A stretch of DNA of 64,000 nucleotides from Anaspis maculata. Taxonomy: Eukaryota; Arthropoda; Insecta; Coleoptera; Scraptiidae. The stretch lies in contig OX421963.1 of assembly GCA_949128115.1 (NCBI GenBank), positions 84,329,602 to 84,393,601 on the forward strand. The letters are read 5' to 3'. The first letter of the stretch is position 1. Each line of letters begins with the position of its first letter. Positions 36,801 to 48,939 of the stretch are shown in pieces. The notes beneath the pieces were generated by a model that was not told where the DNA came from, did no database searches, and worked only from the letters and a program-made list of their open reading frames with translations. Made by a program: the position numbers and the translations under genes.

Positions 36801-38352
36801 TCTGGATTATTTCAATTTTCTTGTGTTTTGACGAAGAAAGAGTGGACTGACGATGGAACGTGTAAGGACCTTTCTTATAGACAATAAAATTTCCAACAAT
36901 TTCTTCCCAAGCACGTTTTTCCCAAGTGCCATTGTTCACGAGATATACGCGAAAAACTGATCCTCAAGTTCTTCTCGAGGCCACAACGGCCGAAGCTCAC
37001 ACCGAATTCTTGAGAACTTTGACTATGTTCAACTACATGCTTAACTGAGCTTATATACAAAAATCCGGCTGGCTTTCATTTTTGTTCGCTATTTGCGATT
37101 TTAACAGCTGAAATTCTTGGACCAACGGATAGAACCATTTTGTTTTCTCCAAAGAAGTAAAGTCGTCTATTTGAAAATTTCACATTTCGACTCTTTCAAC
37201 ATTTGACTCTCGTTGTGTGTTCATCCAGCTGACCATCAAGCCAACCATTTATAGAAATTTCGTTCAGAACATGTGAGAACAAAAAGTAGAATATTCGATA
37301 TTTGACATGCGCACCTCCACCATTTACGTCATCTATCATCTAAAATTTTGAAACTTCGGCCATGCACCAACACGGTATTTGTAGCCTATGCATACAGCTT
37401 ACGATCACTACCAAGTGTGTAAGAATAGCTTCAGAAATAAGGATTCGCCGGAAGTTTTTAAACTGCTGATTTATTGTGAACTTGGAAAAAATTACAAGTA
37501 GACCTTCCTTTAGTTCACTATATTTTCACAGTGGAATGTGCGAATCAAGTAAATCTAGTCCTAAATTGCAGAAGAAAGCTGAATCTTCAAGAATCCACCA
37601 TCAGTGTCGTTCTTTACGAAGTTGAGAAATCAAAAAAAAAGTCTCGAAATACGACACATTTTTATTTGGGTTCGCCGCCGCCATCTTGATTTTTGATAAT
37701 TTGGCTATATTGACAATTGATTTGAGCAGACGATTTAGTCAGCGAGCTTTTGACATAAAGTTTGTGAAAATCAACCAAGAAACTTAAAAGTTGGAAAAAA
37801 ATCATAAAACTCGTTTTATTTTTTTTTCACCCGGTATAACGTAAGTACTCAAAATCTGACAGCACCATTCGATTCGGAATAGTTTTTTGGGTAGATTAGA
37901 ACTTTTATTTGGAAAAAATCGCAAAAACTCCAAGAAATATCAGCGAACTGAAGAATTGACCAGCCGCCAACTTTGATGCGATATTGCTGGAAAATGTACC
38001 AGAAATCGCGAAAGCACCCGAGTGATTATTTGTCCTGGGATGATCCTCTAACGATTCCAAAAAGAAAATTTTGATTACATCGTTTTTCCTACAGAAGTAC
38101 TGCTAGGGACAGGACTATTAAGCTCCAAAATGTCATGGGTCATTTTTTACACAGGTGCTTTGTAGTAATTATACAGGGCGCCCAATCAGGTACTCCAAAA
38201 ATTGGCCTTTTGAGGATGTTCTGCCAAGCTAGTTTTGGAGAACTTTTGGCTGAAATGTTCTCACATGATGTACTTTCGGATAAAGTTGGTCAGAAAAAGT
38301 TAGGATGAACTTGCCGGTTAAGTTGAAGAATGTCGGTTAAGCTGCAGGCCTA
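33890..38352. mobile_element. 4.5 kb giant imperfect palindrome
   Basis: The left arm (33890-36128) and right arm (36670-38352) are reverse complements over nearly their whole length. The left arm's about 34060-34690 is replaced by a shorter different segment (about 38105-38235) on the right. The same ~75-codon frame appears on plus at 35859-36086 and on minus at 36712-36939, both with YKKGP.TFHRQSTLSSSKHKK. The two frames differ by mostly single-residue changes and lack a known domain. Flanks of the central element (36131-36667) are perfect 19-bp mirror images (actatgccggcggcatat). A related fragment lies at 13482-13548. Either a head-to-head duplication or a large fold-back element explains it. 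Confidence 0.75.
36131..36667. mobile_element. Palindromic core element, TA target
   Basis: It begins cagggtgaaataaaaataaa and ends with the mirror. Arms match to about 36330 and 36480, including caagaaccagaataggtgaa and its mirror. TA flanks both ends (36129-36130 and 36668-36669). It sits at the exact centre of the larger palindrome. Confidence 0.7.
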
Positions 38353-38354
38353 TA

Positions 38355-39353
38355 CAGGATGTCCCGGAGTAAATAAGTGTTACAAAACTCACAGGAAGAT
38401 AGAAAATTTGAGAATAAGGGGACTTTTTTGTCCCCTTATTCTCAGGAAGTTGTTTTTCAAAAACAGTTTTTTTTGCATAACTTCTGAACCGTTCAACCGA
38501 TTTGAGTCAAATTTGATCCGAAGTTTACTGAAACAGGTCTCTATTGAACAATAATAACGCATTCCATAAAACGATCTCAAGGGCAAAGATAGTGAGGGGT
38601 GCTCTCCCCCTTTTCCCCCTATTTTTGACCTTCCTAAAAATCTTTGGAAGTTGCTCTGATTTTTGAATTCTACGGTTAATTTAAAGAAAAAAGTTACTTT
38701 CGCAAAATTTTGATAAAAGGCTTAGTTTTTGAGATATTTGGGATTGAAACATTGCAAAACATCTCAAAATCGCCACTTTCTTGGGCCTAAAAATTAAAAC
38801 TCGAGAAAACCCATGACTCGTCAACTGGAATGAGTTTTGTGGGTGTTTGAGTTGATAAACCATCATTTTCGCTGAGCAACATGGAGTTTTTCAGAAAAAA
38901 ACAATTTGGGCCCTGGAAAGTGGCGATTTCGTGATGTTTTCTAATGTTTCAAGCCCCAATATCTTAAAAATGGAGCCTCTAAGCAAAATTTTGCACGAGT
39001 AACTTTTTTCTTTGAATTGAACGTAGAATTTAAAAATTAAAACAATTTTGTATTTTTTTTTGGGGGAGTCAAAAATAGGGAGAAAAGGGTGAGAGCACCC
39101 CCTTATATCTTCCCCCCTAAAAATGTTTGATGGAATGTGTTATTATTGTTCAATAGAGATCTGTTTCAGTGAACTTCAGATTAAATTTGACCAAACTGTT
39201 AAACGGTATGAAAGTTATGCAAAAAAAGCAGCTTTGAAGGCCTGTATCTCCATTAATATGCGTTTACAAGGGTATGTTTATCAATAAAAGTCCCCTTATT
39301 TTTCAATTTTCTAAATCACTGTGAGTTTTGTAACACTAATTCCGAGACACCTG
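38355..39353. mobile_element. 1.0 kb full-length fold-back element
   Basis: The left end (caggatgtcccggagtaa, then gtgttacaaaactcacag) is mirrored at 39300-39353. Matched blocks continue inwards to a centre near 38850, including the attattgttcaatagagat region and the ccctatttttgac region. TATA borders both sides, consistent with a TA target. No coding. A half-copy lies at 45250-45620. It abuts the right arm of the 33.9-38.35 kb palindrome. Confidence 0.8.
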
Positions 39354-39830
39354 TATATGGTATGCCTACTTGCCCTGTAAAGATTCACTTTCCTCCCTTA
39401 TTATGTAAAATAAATATAATTTCAATCAAGATCGAACAAGTACTTCATTATCATAGTTTAATAATTAATGAGACCTCTTTATCTCTTGAGGTCCATCTAA
39501 TTGTCTGATGGCATGATTGGCATGGCACCTCCGTGATATGGCTCCGGAGGGTGATGGTTCTATGGGATATGGAAATTGAAGAGGTCGTTATGATTTCCGT
39601 CATAAGAAATTGTGGCTTTCTGGAAGGAAAACAACCGATTTCTATCAAGAAAAATTGTGGCTTTTCTGAAAAAAAAAACCGATTCTCATTCTTCAAGGTC
39701 TAGTAGCCATAGCACAGCCACAGTAACAATAAGGCTTCTTTCGTGTCTCAAAAATTCTAAAATTTAATTGGAATTTGAAAGCTGCACTTCTGTCAGTAGT
39801 CGATGTGGTACGCGACATGAAATGGCAAAA
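39354..39830. other. Non-coding stretch between palindromes
   Basis: No gene recognised. aaattgtggctttctggaag near 39606 and aaattgtggcttttctgaa near 39652 form a short direct repeat. The neighbouring palindrome's arm may extend faintly into 39730-39830. Confidence 0.4.
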
Positions 39831-42123
39831 TACCGCAAATTAATTAGACAAGATGCCCTTTGGTATGATGACTACTTATACCAAGGTGATTAATTTTCGC
39901 CAAGGATGCGTCAACATTTCCCACTCAGAAAAAAAGATGGCGACGATTTTTGACAGGAGCTAATTTTTCATAAAACATATGCGTGTGGCACATGTTTTCT
40001 CACTGATTTTGACCTCCTGAATACGAATATGGAGTTTATTTTTACATTAGAGATCAACTTGACCTCATATTTCACATCTGAAAACCGCAAAAATAGCAGA
40101 CTCTCGCTAATTTTTGAACTGAAAATTTTGTGTTTCATCAACGGCGATTTCCAGCCTTGAGCTGGCTGTATACATCCCATAGAACAAGTTAAAAGTATAA
40201 ATTCTGCAAAATAACTTTTTCAACATCGCCAGGGTACGCCTCAAATCATACCAAAAATGGGCGCTAGGAGCACACTTTGCTGCGGCTGGTTGGGGAATGT
40301 TAGTGTGAAAGGAAGAATGTTGTGCAATATGTTTTACTGTTTGATATATAAGCTAACACATGCCAAGCATATATCGACATACCATGGCAATTTGAAACAA
40401 AATATCGTGAAAACAAATTTTCATGATTGGTCTATAACTTTTTTTATGACAGATACAATTGATACCAAAAAACGTAGCTTTGATTTTGATGATGTTTTTC
40501 ATCAAAGTAAATACATCCAGAGACCTTTCTCACCTGGAACAATCACCGTAGCTCAAAGTTTCATATAATATGAAACATTTTTGTCAGATCCGCGATTGCC
40601 GAACATCAGAAAAGCGTCTTTTAATAATTCCTTTTTCCAGAAAGTCCTTCTTTGAACTTGTTCTGGAATGCAACATATACGGCTGATGGTTAAGCTTTGG
40701 CTTAAAGTTTTCTGTCTCGCCCGTGAACTCATTCAGGTGTCTGGAAACTTCTGGACTGGATAGGTATGGACCAACGAGAAATGTCAGTAGGATCTTCAGT
40801 GTTATTCGTATTCTTATGGCACCAACTTGAAATTTGTTGTGTGTGTGTCAGAATTTTGCGAGAATGAAAGTAATGAGCTCTAAATGGGGGCTCAAAAATG
40901 TCTAGGACGTGGACAAGCCAAAGAGCATGAAAACATACACCATGATTGTATCATAGGTACTATTGTTGCCAAATAAGAGTTGTAATGTTGAAAAGGTCTT
41001 GGTGCCTACCTGATCACTTTTTCATATGTTTTCCACGTCCGTTTTCTATGCCTGTTCACCTCCTAGGTATTTTTGCGCTTTCCCTGATAACACTATACTT
41101 CCATTCTCAAAAATTTCAACACACCAAGACAACAAATTTTAAATTGGTAATAACACTGGAGAGTGGAGATCCTACTGCCCTTCGCCATTGGTGCATATCC
41201 AGTCCAAAAATTTCTAGACACCTGAATGAGTTCATGGGCGAGATAGAAATACTCTAGAAAACTTTGAACCAAAGATTCACCATCAGCCGTATGTTGCATT
41301 CCAGAACAAGTGTAAAGACAAAACTTCAAAATCAAAAGACGCTTTTCTGATGTTTGGCAACCGCAAGTCTGGCGAAAATGTTTCAATTATGAGTCGGTAT
41401 ACCGAAGCTTTGAGCTAAGGTGGTTGTTTCAAGTGAAAAAGGTATCTCAACCTGGATGAAAAACATTATCAAAATCAAAGCTACGTTTTTTAGTATTTAT
41501 TGAAAAAAAAAGTTATCAACAAATCATGAAAATATATTTTTTCTGTTTTTATCCGGAATTGTCAATTTACGTTGATAAATCCTAGTATATGTAAGTTTAC
41601 TATATAAAACAGTAAAATACCTATATTACAAAACATTTTCCATTTCACACTTACATTCCTTAAATCAGCCGCAGAAAAATGTGCTCCCAGAGCCCATATT
41701 TTGTATGTTTCGGGGCGCACCCTGGCGATGTTTGTAGAGTTATTTTGCAGAACTTACACTGTTAACTTGTTTTGTGAGATCCATTCAACGAGCTCAAGGC
41801 TGGAAATCGCTGTAAATGGCACACAAAATTTTCAATTCGAAAATAAGCGAGAGTCTGCTATTTTTGCGGTTTTCGGATGTCAAATATGGGGTCGATTTGA
41901 TTTCTAATGTGAAAATAAACTCGATATTCGTGTTCAGGAGGTCAAAATTAGTAAGAAAAGATATCCCACATGCCTATGTTTTACAAAAATTCAGGTGCTG
42001 TCAAAAATCGTCGCCATCTTTTTTTCTGAGTGGGAAATGTTGACGCATCCTTGGAGAAAATTAATCACCTTGGTATGAGTAGTTATCATGCCAAAGGGCA
42101 TCCCGTCTAATCAATTTGCGGTA
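39831..42123. mobile_element. 2.3 kb palindrome with short loop
   Basis: The left arm (39831-about 40932) and right arm (about 41032-42123) are imperfect reverse complements with only ~100 bp between them. Blocks such as aaaaaaagatggcgacgattt near 39932 and gacacctgaatgagttcatg near 41217 have clear mirrors. One ~65-codon frame appears on both arms (minus 39968-40180, plus 41816-42043) with SKISESLLFLRFSDVKY; it has no known domain and probably reflects shared DNA rather than a gene. No transposase. Fold-back element or head-to-head duplication. Confidence 0.75.
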
Positions 42124-44865
42124 TTCAAAATCGTAGCACCCCGACTACAGTACCTTTGAGTACTGACGTAAATTTGAATTCTAAAGCAGCTTACGATGTA
42201 ATTTCATGGATTCCAGAACAATATGGAATTTGGGACACCTGTATTTACTCTACTCATGCATCTAAGCAGCAAGAACATCAACCGAACAAAGCGTATTTTA
42301 ATGGTAAAAGTACTTTATACTTTGCAATAAGTTGGGAACTCCTCTGTTAGTTCACCAGGCCCCTAGAGACGTTCCGCTTGCCCGAATTCACTTACCTATA
42401 GGTATACTTACCAGCATCGCGTACACACAGCCAAAATGCAAAGTGTTTAATTCAGAGTGAGTTTATAATACAGTTAAGCCGATCTAGATCATTAATAATC
42501 TTTACCGGGCCCATTCATCCCGCTTCTTTCTAATACTTCCGGTAACAATGGAGCGTATCGTTAAGGTGCCCCGGTGCAAGAAGTCACATGTGTGTCTGTG
42601 TTGGCACACACAAAGCTGTGTCCATTACGTGCTATCTGTTGGCCTAACCGCACCATAATTAATCATTCGCTGCATATCATCCTATTTAACAAGATGCAAC
42701 CGTCATACAGGATTCACACATCGGATAAAAGGACTCGAAGCTTGTTGCTCTTTGCGCTGTTCGCAGCCCGAAGCTCGAGCATCCTTGCTTTTCTCTTTCT
42801 CCTCTCACGCCAAGTACAAAACTGTTTAGCAGTTTTACCTGGAGATCTGCAGGCAGGCAGGGTCTTCTCACCTCTTCTCTCAATCGACTAATGGATATTT
42901 TTATGCAACGCTGGATACTGGATATCTCTCAGCTTTTTTCAATCTTCGGGCTCATCAATATTCAACGTGAAAACTGCAGCGCTGGCCAACAATGGATCAC
43001 AAGACAAATGCGGGCTGTGGTTATTATTATTACAAAAAAGTAAAAGTACTATGTCTTATTGCAAGCAACCGGAAGTGTAAGTATAGGTACGGCATCAGGC
43101 TAATATTCATATTTAGTGCCATTCAGACTGTCACTGGCATTATTAATATTGTGCAAAAGCTCGCATTTAAATTGCAAAGCAGGACAAAGCACAATGGTAG
43201 CCAGTACCTACAGTACACCGTCCACTGTTATGGATGTGTAATGACACAATAAACAATTGCAGTCGAATCAAACCGATGCGGTTTTCTCTATAACTCGCAT
43301 TGTATGCCAATATTATCATATGTTGTATGCAAATGACCGCGCGTCTGGCAGACGCACCCCCGAAAGCCCGAAGGCTCGGAGGCCCTAAAAGCAAGCGCCT
43401 TCGGTATAGAGAAGAAGCTGGAGTACCATTAATCAAGATGATTAGAGAGGAGAGCAGACACCCAACAGCCAAGAACCACATGTGTTAAGTGTTACAACAA
43501 TGATTGGTTAAAACTGTTTGTACAAACGTTGTGTGCGCGTCCCCCTCTATCCCTCCGCCTCTGGGTAGTATATGTATACGCGCCATTATTAATGAACTGA
43601 TATTGCACTTTATGTAACTGTGCAAAGGATGCCAACTTTCCTTCGTGCCGGGTGAACTTTATAATTATAATTTATTACTAATATAAATATTAATGGGTTC
43701 GCATGGGTTCAAATGTTAGAACGATGGTTTTAATTTTTTGCGTGTGCATTAGTTTTACGTTTGTAATGGTATAGAATTGACACCGGCGTGCTCTTAATTA
43801 ATTTTCAATTGGACATTAATCTGAAGAGATTAGGTACAGCCAGTTTTGTTTTGAATTGATTAAGCAGGTATTAATTAGTACCATTAATTACCACCATCAT
43901 TAGGTTAGTGGGTGAAAATTTAATTAAACCGCTTTTTTTTAAGTTTTGTCTAGACAAGGTCTATCAAAATAATTTTTATTTTGCCTTTGGGTGAATGAAA
44001 GGATTGTAATTCGTTTACCTGATCGCCGACAGGTAGCACCAAGATTTCAGTTACTTCAGAAGGTGGTATATTATTGTTACGTCACTTCAAAATAATCAAG
44101 TTGATTCAAGAATTCAGTCTTGATATCCATCTATCGACCCATATTCATTCACCATGGACCTCTTACATAAAGTGGACTTCTGATTGCCGTCATACTACAC
44201 CGAAACACAATAATCCTATTTATATTGGGGGGTGGCATCAAGATTCAGGGGTGCAAAAACAGCAGTTCCAAGAAACCCATCAGCACAAACTTCAGAAGCT
44301 GTATCGGTGAGTGTAAAGGTAAGTACTCGTGCCTACTAACTTATCATTTGACTTATCACCCACTATTTTGTGAATATTGTTTTGATATCAATGGAAACTT
44401 CAACTGAAGGATGAGCTGCAAACCTGCACCATAATGGCGGAGGAACCATAAATCGATAACTTGCTGGTATTATCGCGAATACTGGAGCTCTCCAGCAACG
44501 TGTAGCTTCGACAAGAATATTCTGGAACTCATCGGTGGGTACAAAGAGGGTTAATCCCGAATCAAAGCTTACATCGGTTCAGTTCAGCGGCGAAAAGGTT
44601 CGGAATAATAATATATATAATTTAAAAAAAAACGGCATTATATTGACGAAGTTTAGCAATGCTATTCTACTCAACCAGAACTCTGATAAGCACAATATAT
44701 AAAATGAAACTAATAATAAGAAATAAGAATACTTGACCAGATTATTCAGATAATACTGAAATAAATCATTTCAATATGCAGAGCTCAGAATCGTCAGAAG
44801 CAGGTAATCACTGTAATGAACGGAGGAGAATAAAAAAAAATCAAAATTACAGTCAGTACATACAT
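42124..44865. other. Gene-free stretch
   Basis: No domain recognised. Frames near 42574-42891 and 43167-43488 overlap on opposite strands. A cggaggaac motif (near 44437) resembles the dispersed motif of 49121. About 43640-43960 is very AT-rich. Confidence 0.4.
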
Positions 44866-45247
44866 CTACACACGAGTAATTTGCTTGTCAAAGAGAAATT
44901 TGGTGAGTTCACGTTGGAAACCGAGATGCGTATCCCTTAATAAATTGTCAGGCAAAGAATTGAACAGCTTGATTGCATTGTAGGTGAAAGAGCGCTGGAA
45001 CAGGGCGGTTCTATGATGAGGAATTGTCATCTTGTTCAAATTCCTCAGGTTAATTGAGTAAATATCAGTCCTATGAATCAGTCTGTTCCGAAGGGTAGAA
45101 ACAGAGTTAGAGCCGAGCAAGGTGTGCAAAAAATTTCCCAGATGAAGAGCACGACGATCTCTCCATGTCGAGCCAGCGCAATTCCCCAATTTTGTCAGAC
45201 AAATGGTCACCCCATCGAAGATTGAAGATACATCGACAACACGAGTA
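44866..45247 (-). pseudogene. LINE reverse transcriptase C-terminal fragment
   Basis: The minus frame ends with a segment typical of the extreme C-terminus of Jockey/CR1-like LINE ORF2 proteins. It has a D.YS.N.RN block, then IPHHRTALFQRSFTYNAIKLFNSLP followed by a leucine-rich tail and a stop at 44866. Upstream, CIFNLRWGDH and IGELRWLDMER belong to the same protein but lie in another frame, so a frame change falls near 45165. Sequence beyond 45247 is replaced by a fold-back element, so that element probably inserted here. The fragment lacks RT catalytic motifs and cannot function. Confidence 0.7.
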
Positions 45248-45249
45248 TA

Positions 45250-45625
45250 CAGGGTGTTCGGGTTTGGCTATTACAAACTTTGAGGGATGATTCCCCTTCA
45301 AAAATAACTCCGAAAGAACAAAAAACTCATGGTCCTAAAATGCTTCCTTGAAAAGATACAGGGTGTTAAAGTTTACTTTTTCAAATGGTTTTTTCACCGT
45401 AACTTTTGAACCGTTGAACCGATTCCAATCAAATTTGAACCACAGTTTAGTCAAATGAGTCTCCATCGAATAATAATACCACAATTCATCAAAAATTTTG
45501 GAGGCGTAGATAATAGGGGACTGTCCCCTACTTTTGCCCCTATTTTTATCTACCTCAACTATTTTTTCAAATTGTTGATATTTTCGAATTCTACGTTCAA
45601 TTTAAAAGAAAAAGTTGTACCGATT
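45250..45625. mobile_element. Half-copy of the 38.4 kb fold-back family
   Basis: It starts cagggtgttcgggtttggct after TA (45248-45249). The inner part (about 45405-45620) matches 38475-38695 in the same orientation: aacttttgaaccgttgaacc, then ataataataccacaattcat, the cccctatttttatct region and gaattctacgttcaattt. The mirrored second half is missing. Confidence 0.6.
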
Positions 45626-45904
45626 CCCAATTGATCTGGATCCTCAATCTCCCACAATTAACCTTCGCATGTCTCATTCTTAGTAGTGGTCCTGTTTTTG
45701 AAGTGAGTATCGCAACAGCTATTATTTCCAAATTCTTGTATTTGCAGAAAAGAACTGCAATCGTTTCAATGTCCGCTTCATCGATAGATTTTCAAGTAAC
45801 TATACGCTTATCATGTGCGTTTTCCATTTTCTTAATACAAATTTTTCCAGAGAAAACTTCATACCGCTCCATTCATAACCTTTTACTGATCTGTCATAAG
45901 AATT

Positions 45905-46190
45905 AATTTTTTTCAGTGTGAAGAACTATTTGGACATGGTAACAAATGTTGTCAATGTACAGGTTAGAGTCGTTTGATGGCCTCCCAGTAGGAATTACGT
46001 GGTGGTATGGTGATTTGGTGGGAAGCCTCGCACCTTCAACTTTCAAGGGCCCCCCAGACCCCCTCCGCATCGAGTGCACCGATGTCTCCAACTCTTGAAA
46101 TTAAGGTTGAGGGACCTCCAATCAAACCCCAAAAGCGCATTGCTTAAGCTCAAAATGCATAGTTAGAACGCTTAACCACCGGACTATATC
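45905..46190 (-). repeat. tRNA-derived SINE (minus)
   Basis: On the minus strand an A-box-like segment (ccggtggttaagcg, 46170-46183) is followed at tRNA-like spacing by a B-box-like segment (ggggtttgattggaggtcc, about 46112-46130). The unit ends in an A-rich tail near 45905. Boundaries are approximate. Confidence 0.5.
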
Positions 46191-46269
46191 TACATGTCTA
46201 CATGTTCTGTTAGTATACGAACACTCGAAACAAACATAGTGCATTGATTTCTATTCAGAATAAAAACAC

Positions 46270-46745
46270 TCGTACGAATGTTTTTCGACAAAACTTGTTC
46301 GTCAGACATTTGGAGAATTGTGCGAAAGCTCGTACGAAAGCTTTTTCTTGCACCAAATGTGGTATCAGATAGACAAAGAATCGCATTCAAAATACCATTT
46401 GTTGATGAATGGAGCCAGAACGCACGGATGCACAAAGTGTTCGTTCAAGACTATGCACAAGAACTACTTGAAACGACACAATTCTCGGACGATTCATCGA
46501 TTTGGACAAGTTCGAAATTGTGGCAGCCTATACTTCAATTTCTTTCGGTGCCTCGAGTGCCCGTTCAGACAAAATACAAAAGTAACTTGAAACCGCAGAC
46601 AGTGTCAAAACACTTTCGACTGATCGAATCGAATGGTTCAAGTGCACCAAGTATTTGTACAAGGCGGAAGTGTTGGGCTCGCAGGCAGCTGTCAGTGTCA
46701 CATTCAACTGCAGCCCACAACCCACAGCGCAGTTGCAGGAAACAG
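46270..46745 (+). pseudogene. Degenerate C2H2 zinc-finger array
   Basis: In one frame (46429-46497) there is a full C2H2 finger with C-X2-C-X12-H-X5-H spacing, reading CTKCSFKTMHKNYLKRH and ending at a second His. A second finger starts at 46549 (CLECPFRQNT) but its His half continues in another frame after about 46585. Before the intact finger, an FSCTKCG start lies in yet another frame and runs into a stop. At least three fingers are thus scattered over three frames with stops, a decayed DNA-binding protein exon or retrocopy. Its relatives would be nuclear transcription regulators. No intron or poly-A tail was seen to tell the two apart. Confidence 0.6.
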
Positions 46746-48361
46746 CTGAATTAGAATTTTTGAATTTCCGAGGTTCCCATTGGTGGATGTTGAGGAACGA
46801 TGTGAAGATTTAAAACATGCTATCCTTTCCAACATTACGCTATTTTCAAGGTTGAGTGAAGGGCATGATCAATTAACGAAAGTGCCATCAACCTAGTGTC
46901 CTCAAATTTCCTTTGGTAATTATTTTTTGATGTTCTTATTGGTGGATGTTGAGAAGGGTAGTGTTAACATCGTCTCAGGTTTTTATTACAGAAGTACTAA
47001 CATTACCATTGTCACTAACATGATTGTGAACATCATCATTTAAAACTCGTTGCTTTGAATGCTAACATTACCATTGCCGATAACATCACGTTAACACCAA
47101 CATCAATGTGAATGGCCTATTATGAACACAAATCACTTTCATTATAATAATTCCACTAAATGCGAGATGGAGTTTCAAAAATACCAAAAATATCACAGGG
47201 TGGAGCATCGTGACAGATTTGAGACTAACCATTTTTTAGGTTTTGCGGACTAAGATTTTCCGCTCAAAGAAATTAGAGCTAAACGATAGATTTTGAGGAA
47301 TGTGCTTATACCTGCACCATCTTTTATCTTCAACTGAGAAAATGGCTCAGGAGTCAGGATCTCTGGAGATTCCATTCCGCAACGATTTGAATCAATCGCC
47401 TAGAGTTTCTAATCCATATGAATTTCGGAAGTTTGGTACGGGACTCGAGAAAGAGCATCTGGAACTACGTTAGAAAGCCTTTGCTGTAAATAAGCTCGAA
47501 AGAAATCTTGCATGCGCAAACGCAGCGCCTACTTGGCCAGTCAACCTGTAGGATCAGAGATAATTATGTTTCAACCACAAAAGACTATAATGGTCTATTA
47601 TCACAGAGAGCCTCACACCTTTAACGCATGGCCCAAAGGTCTCTACACCAAATTACAAGCAAAACTGTTCCCGTTCCGTTGCGAAGTAGCTTCGTTCCGA
47701 ACGTGGGAGGGCCCTGCTGACACAAGCTATGACTAGTTCTTTTCCACGTATAGTTTGAGTTGAAACTTTGTCAAGAACAGTGTCTGAAGTATCAATTTGG
47801 ATGAAAAAAAAAAAGATTTAAAAAATTCCGTGGACCGGAGAATCTGTGCAAAAATTAAAGTTCCCTTATTTTTTTGCCCCGCTCATCGTGTACGTTTTTA
47901 AAAATCGAAAATCAGCTCAAGTCGTCTTCTTGTATTTTCTCCTCAATGGTTCTGGAGCAAAGGAAAGCAAATTCGTAAGAATGTGGTAGGTACTAACGCA
48001 AATTTGTAACAGTATACGTGACGCGTATGTTCTGTTTTTATTGCATGTGCATTTTCATTGTCAAATTTTATATTTTTCCATCGTTTACAAAGAACTCTCA
48101 TGAAATATTCAAATGGGTTAGGATTGAGAAACCGATTCAAGGATATACCGGATGAAATGAAACTTGTACAGATCCCACCTCACAGAGGAGTTCTAGAAAA
48201 TCTCCAGTGATCTGACACTGAAAGTGCGGGAGAGAAAAGCATTCATAGATGATGAGTAATAATGCCCATGGCACTTATCTCAAACCGGGGTTGTTTGACC
48301 CTGAGAAAACGTATAGTTAGCATTTGAAGCCACAACAGCAGTTCTATAATTGGCGCTGCTG
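46746..48361. other. Non-coding stretch
   Basis: attggtggatgttgag occurs at about 46780 and again near 46933. 46990-47110 is rich in aacattaccattg-like phrases. No gene recognised; the 74-codon frame at 47512-47736 has no recognisable domain. Confidence 0.4.
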
Positions 48362-48737
48362 TTTTTTTTTATTCGTTCATTTAACGTCGGCCTATTTCCG
48401 CAACGAGGCCTAACACCGACGCCGGTGAATGCTTTCCTCCACTATGAAGGAAATTTTGCATAACCCCTGTGTGTTTCAACACAGGGTAGGGATTTTCATA
48501 TTTTCAACGGTCACCAACATCGCATGGGGTCGGCACCATCGTTCGTAATTCACGTGCTATGCGACACACGTATCGCGTGTGCGTCTTGCATTTAGCAAGC
48601 ATTCCAACTAAATTTCCAAAAAAAGAGCTTGTTTTGGGGACAAAAATCCGAGCGCCCACAGTCACAGTGGGTCTCGAGCTCACGACCACTGAAGTGGTAG
48701 TCGAACGCGCTGACTACCACACCACAAGCTCCTCCGC
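48362..48737 (-). repeat. tRNA-derived SINE, copy 2 (minus)
   Basis: Reading on minus, the head (gcttgtggtgtggtagtcag, then cgcgttcgac) and B-box-like gagctcgagaccc match the layout of the copy at 892-1140. The body shares tttagttggaatgct and cgatggtgccgaccccatg. It ends in an A-tract (T-run at 48362-48370). A 14-bp complementary pair on caccggcg / cgccggtg lies near its 3' end. Confidence 0.75.
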
Positions 48738-48798
48738 TGCTATTTTGCACGATTTTTCATGGCTAACGTTGGCAGTTAGTCAAGAAGTTTCAATAAGT

Positions 48799-48930
48799 GC
48801 CTTACTACACAATTCCTTGTACAATTTCTTGAACAATCTTTCAATTCAACAATCAAGTTCATTGTTTTTCGACACTATTTTGGCAGATTGTTCAAGAAAT
48901 CGTGCAAGAAACTGTGTAGTAAAATACAGC
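48799..48930. repeat. 130-bp hairpin element
   Basis: Arms at about 48799-48840 and 48885-48930 are imperfect reverse complements: ttactacacaattccttgta with its mirror, and caatttcttgaacaatcttt with its mirror. The loop is about 45 bp. Confidence 0.6.
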
Positions 48931-48939
48931 TATCACACA

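Noticed and set aside
35859..36939. Conserved gene duplicated head-to-head (YKKGP...STLSSSKHKK frames)
   Set aside because: Similarity extends evenly far beyond the frames into non-coding arms, as expected of shared DNA; no known domain.
39968..42043. Conserved small protein in both arms of the 40-42 kb palindrome
   Set aside because: Same reason: the frame lies within longer inverted repeats, and the two versions differ in length and start.
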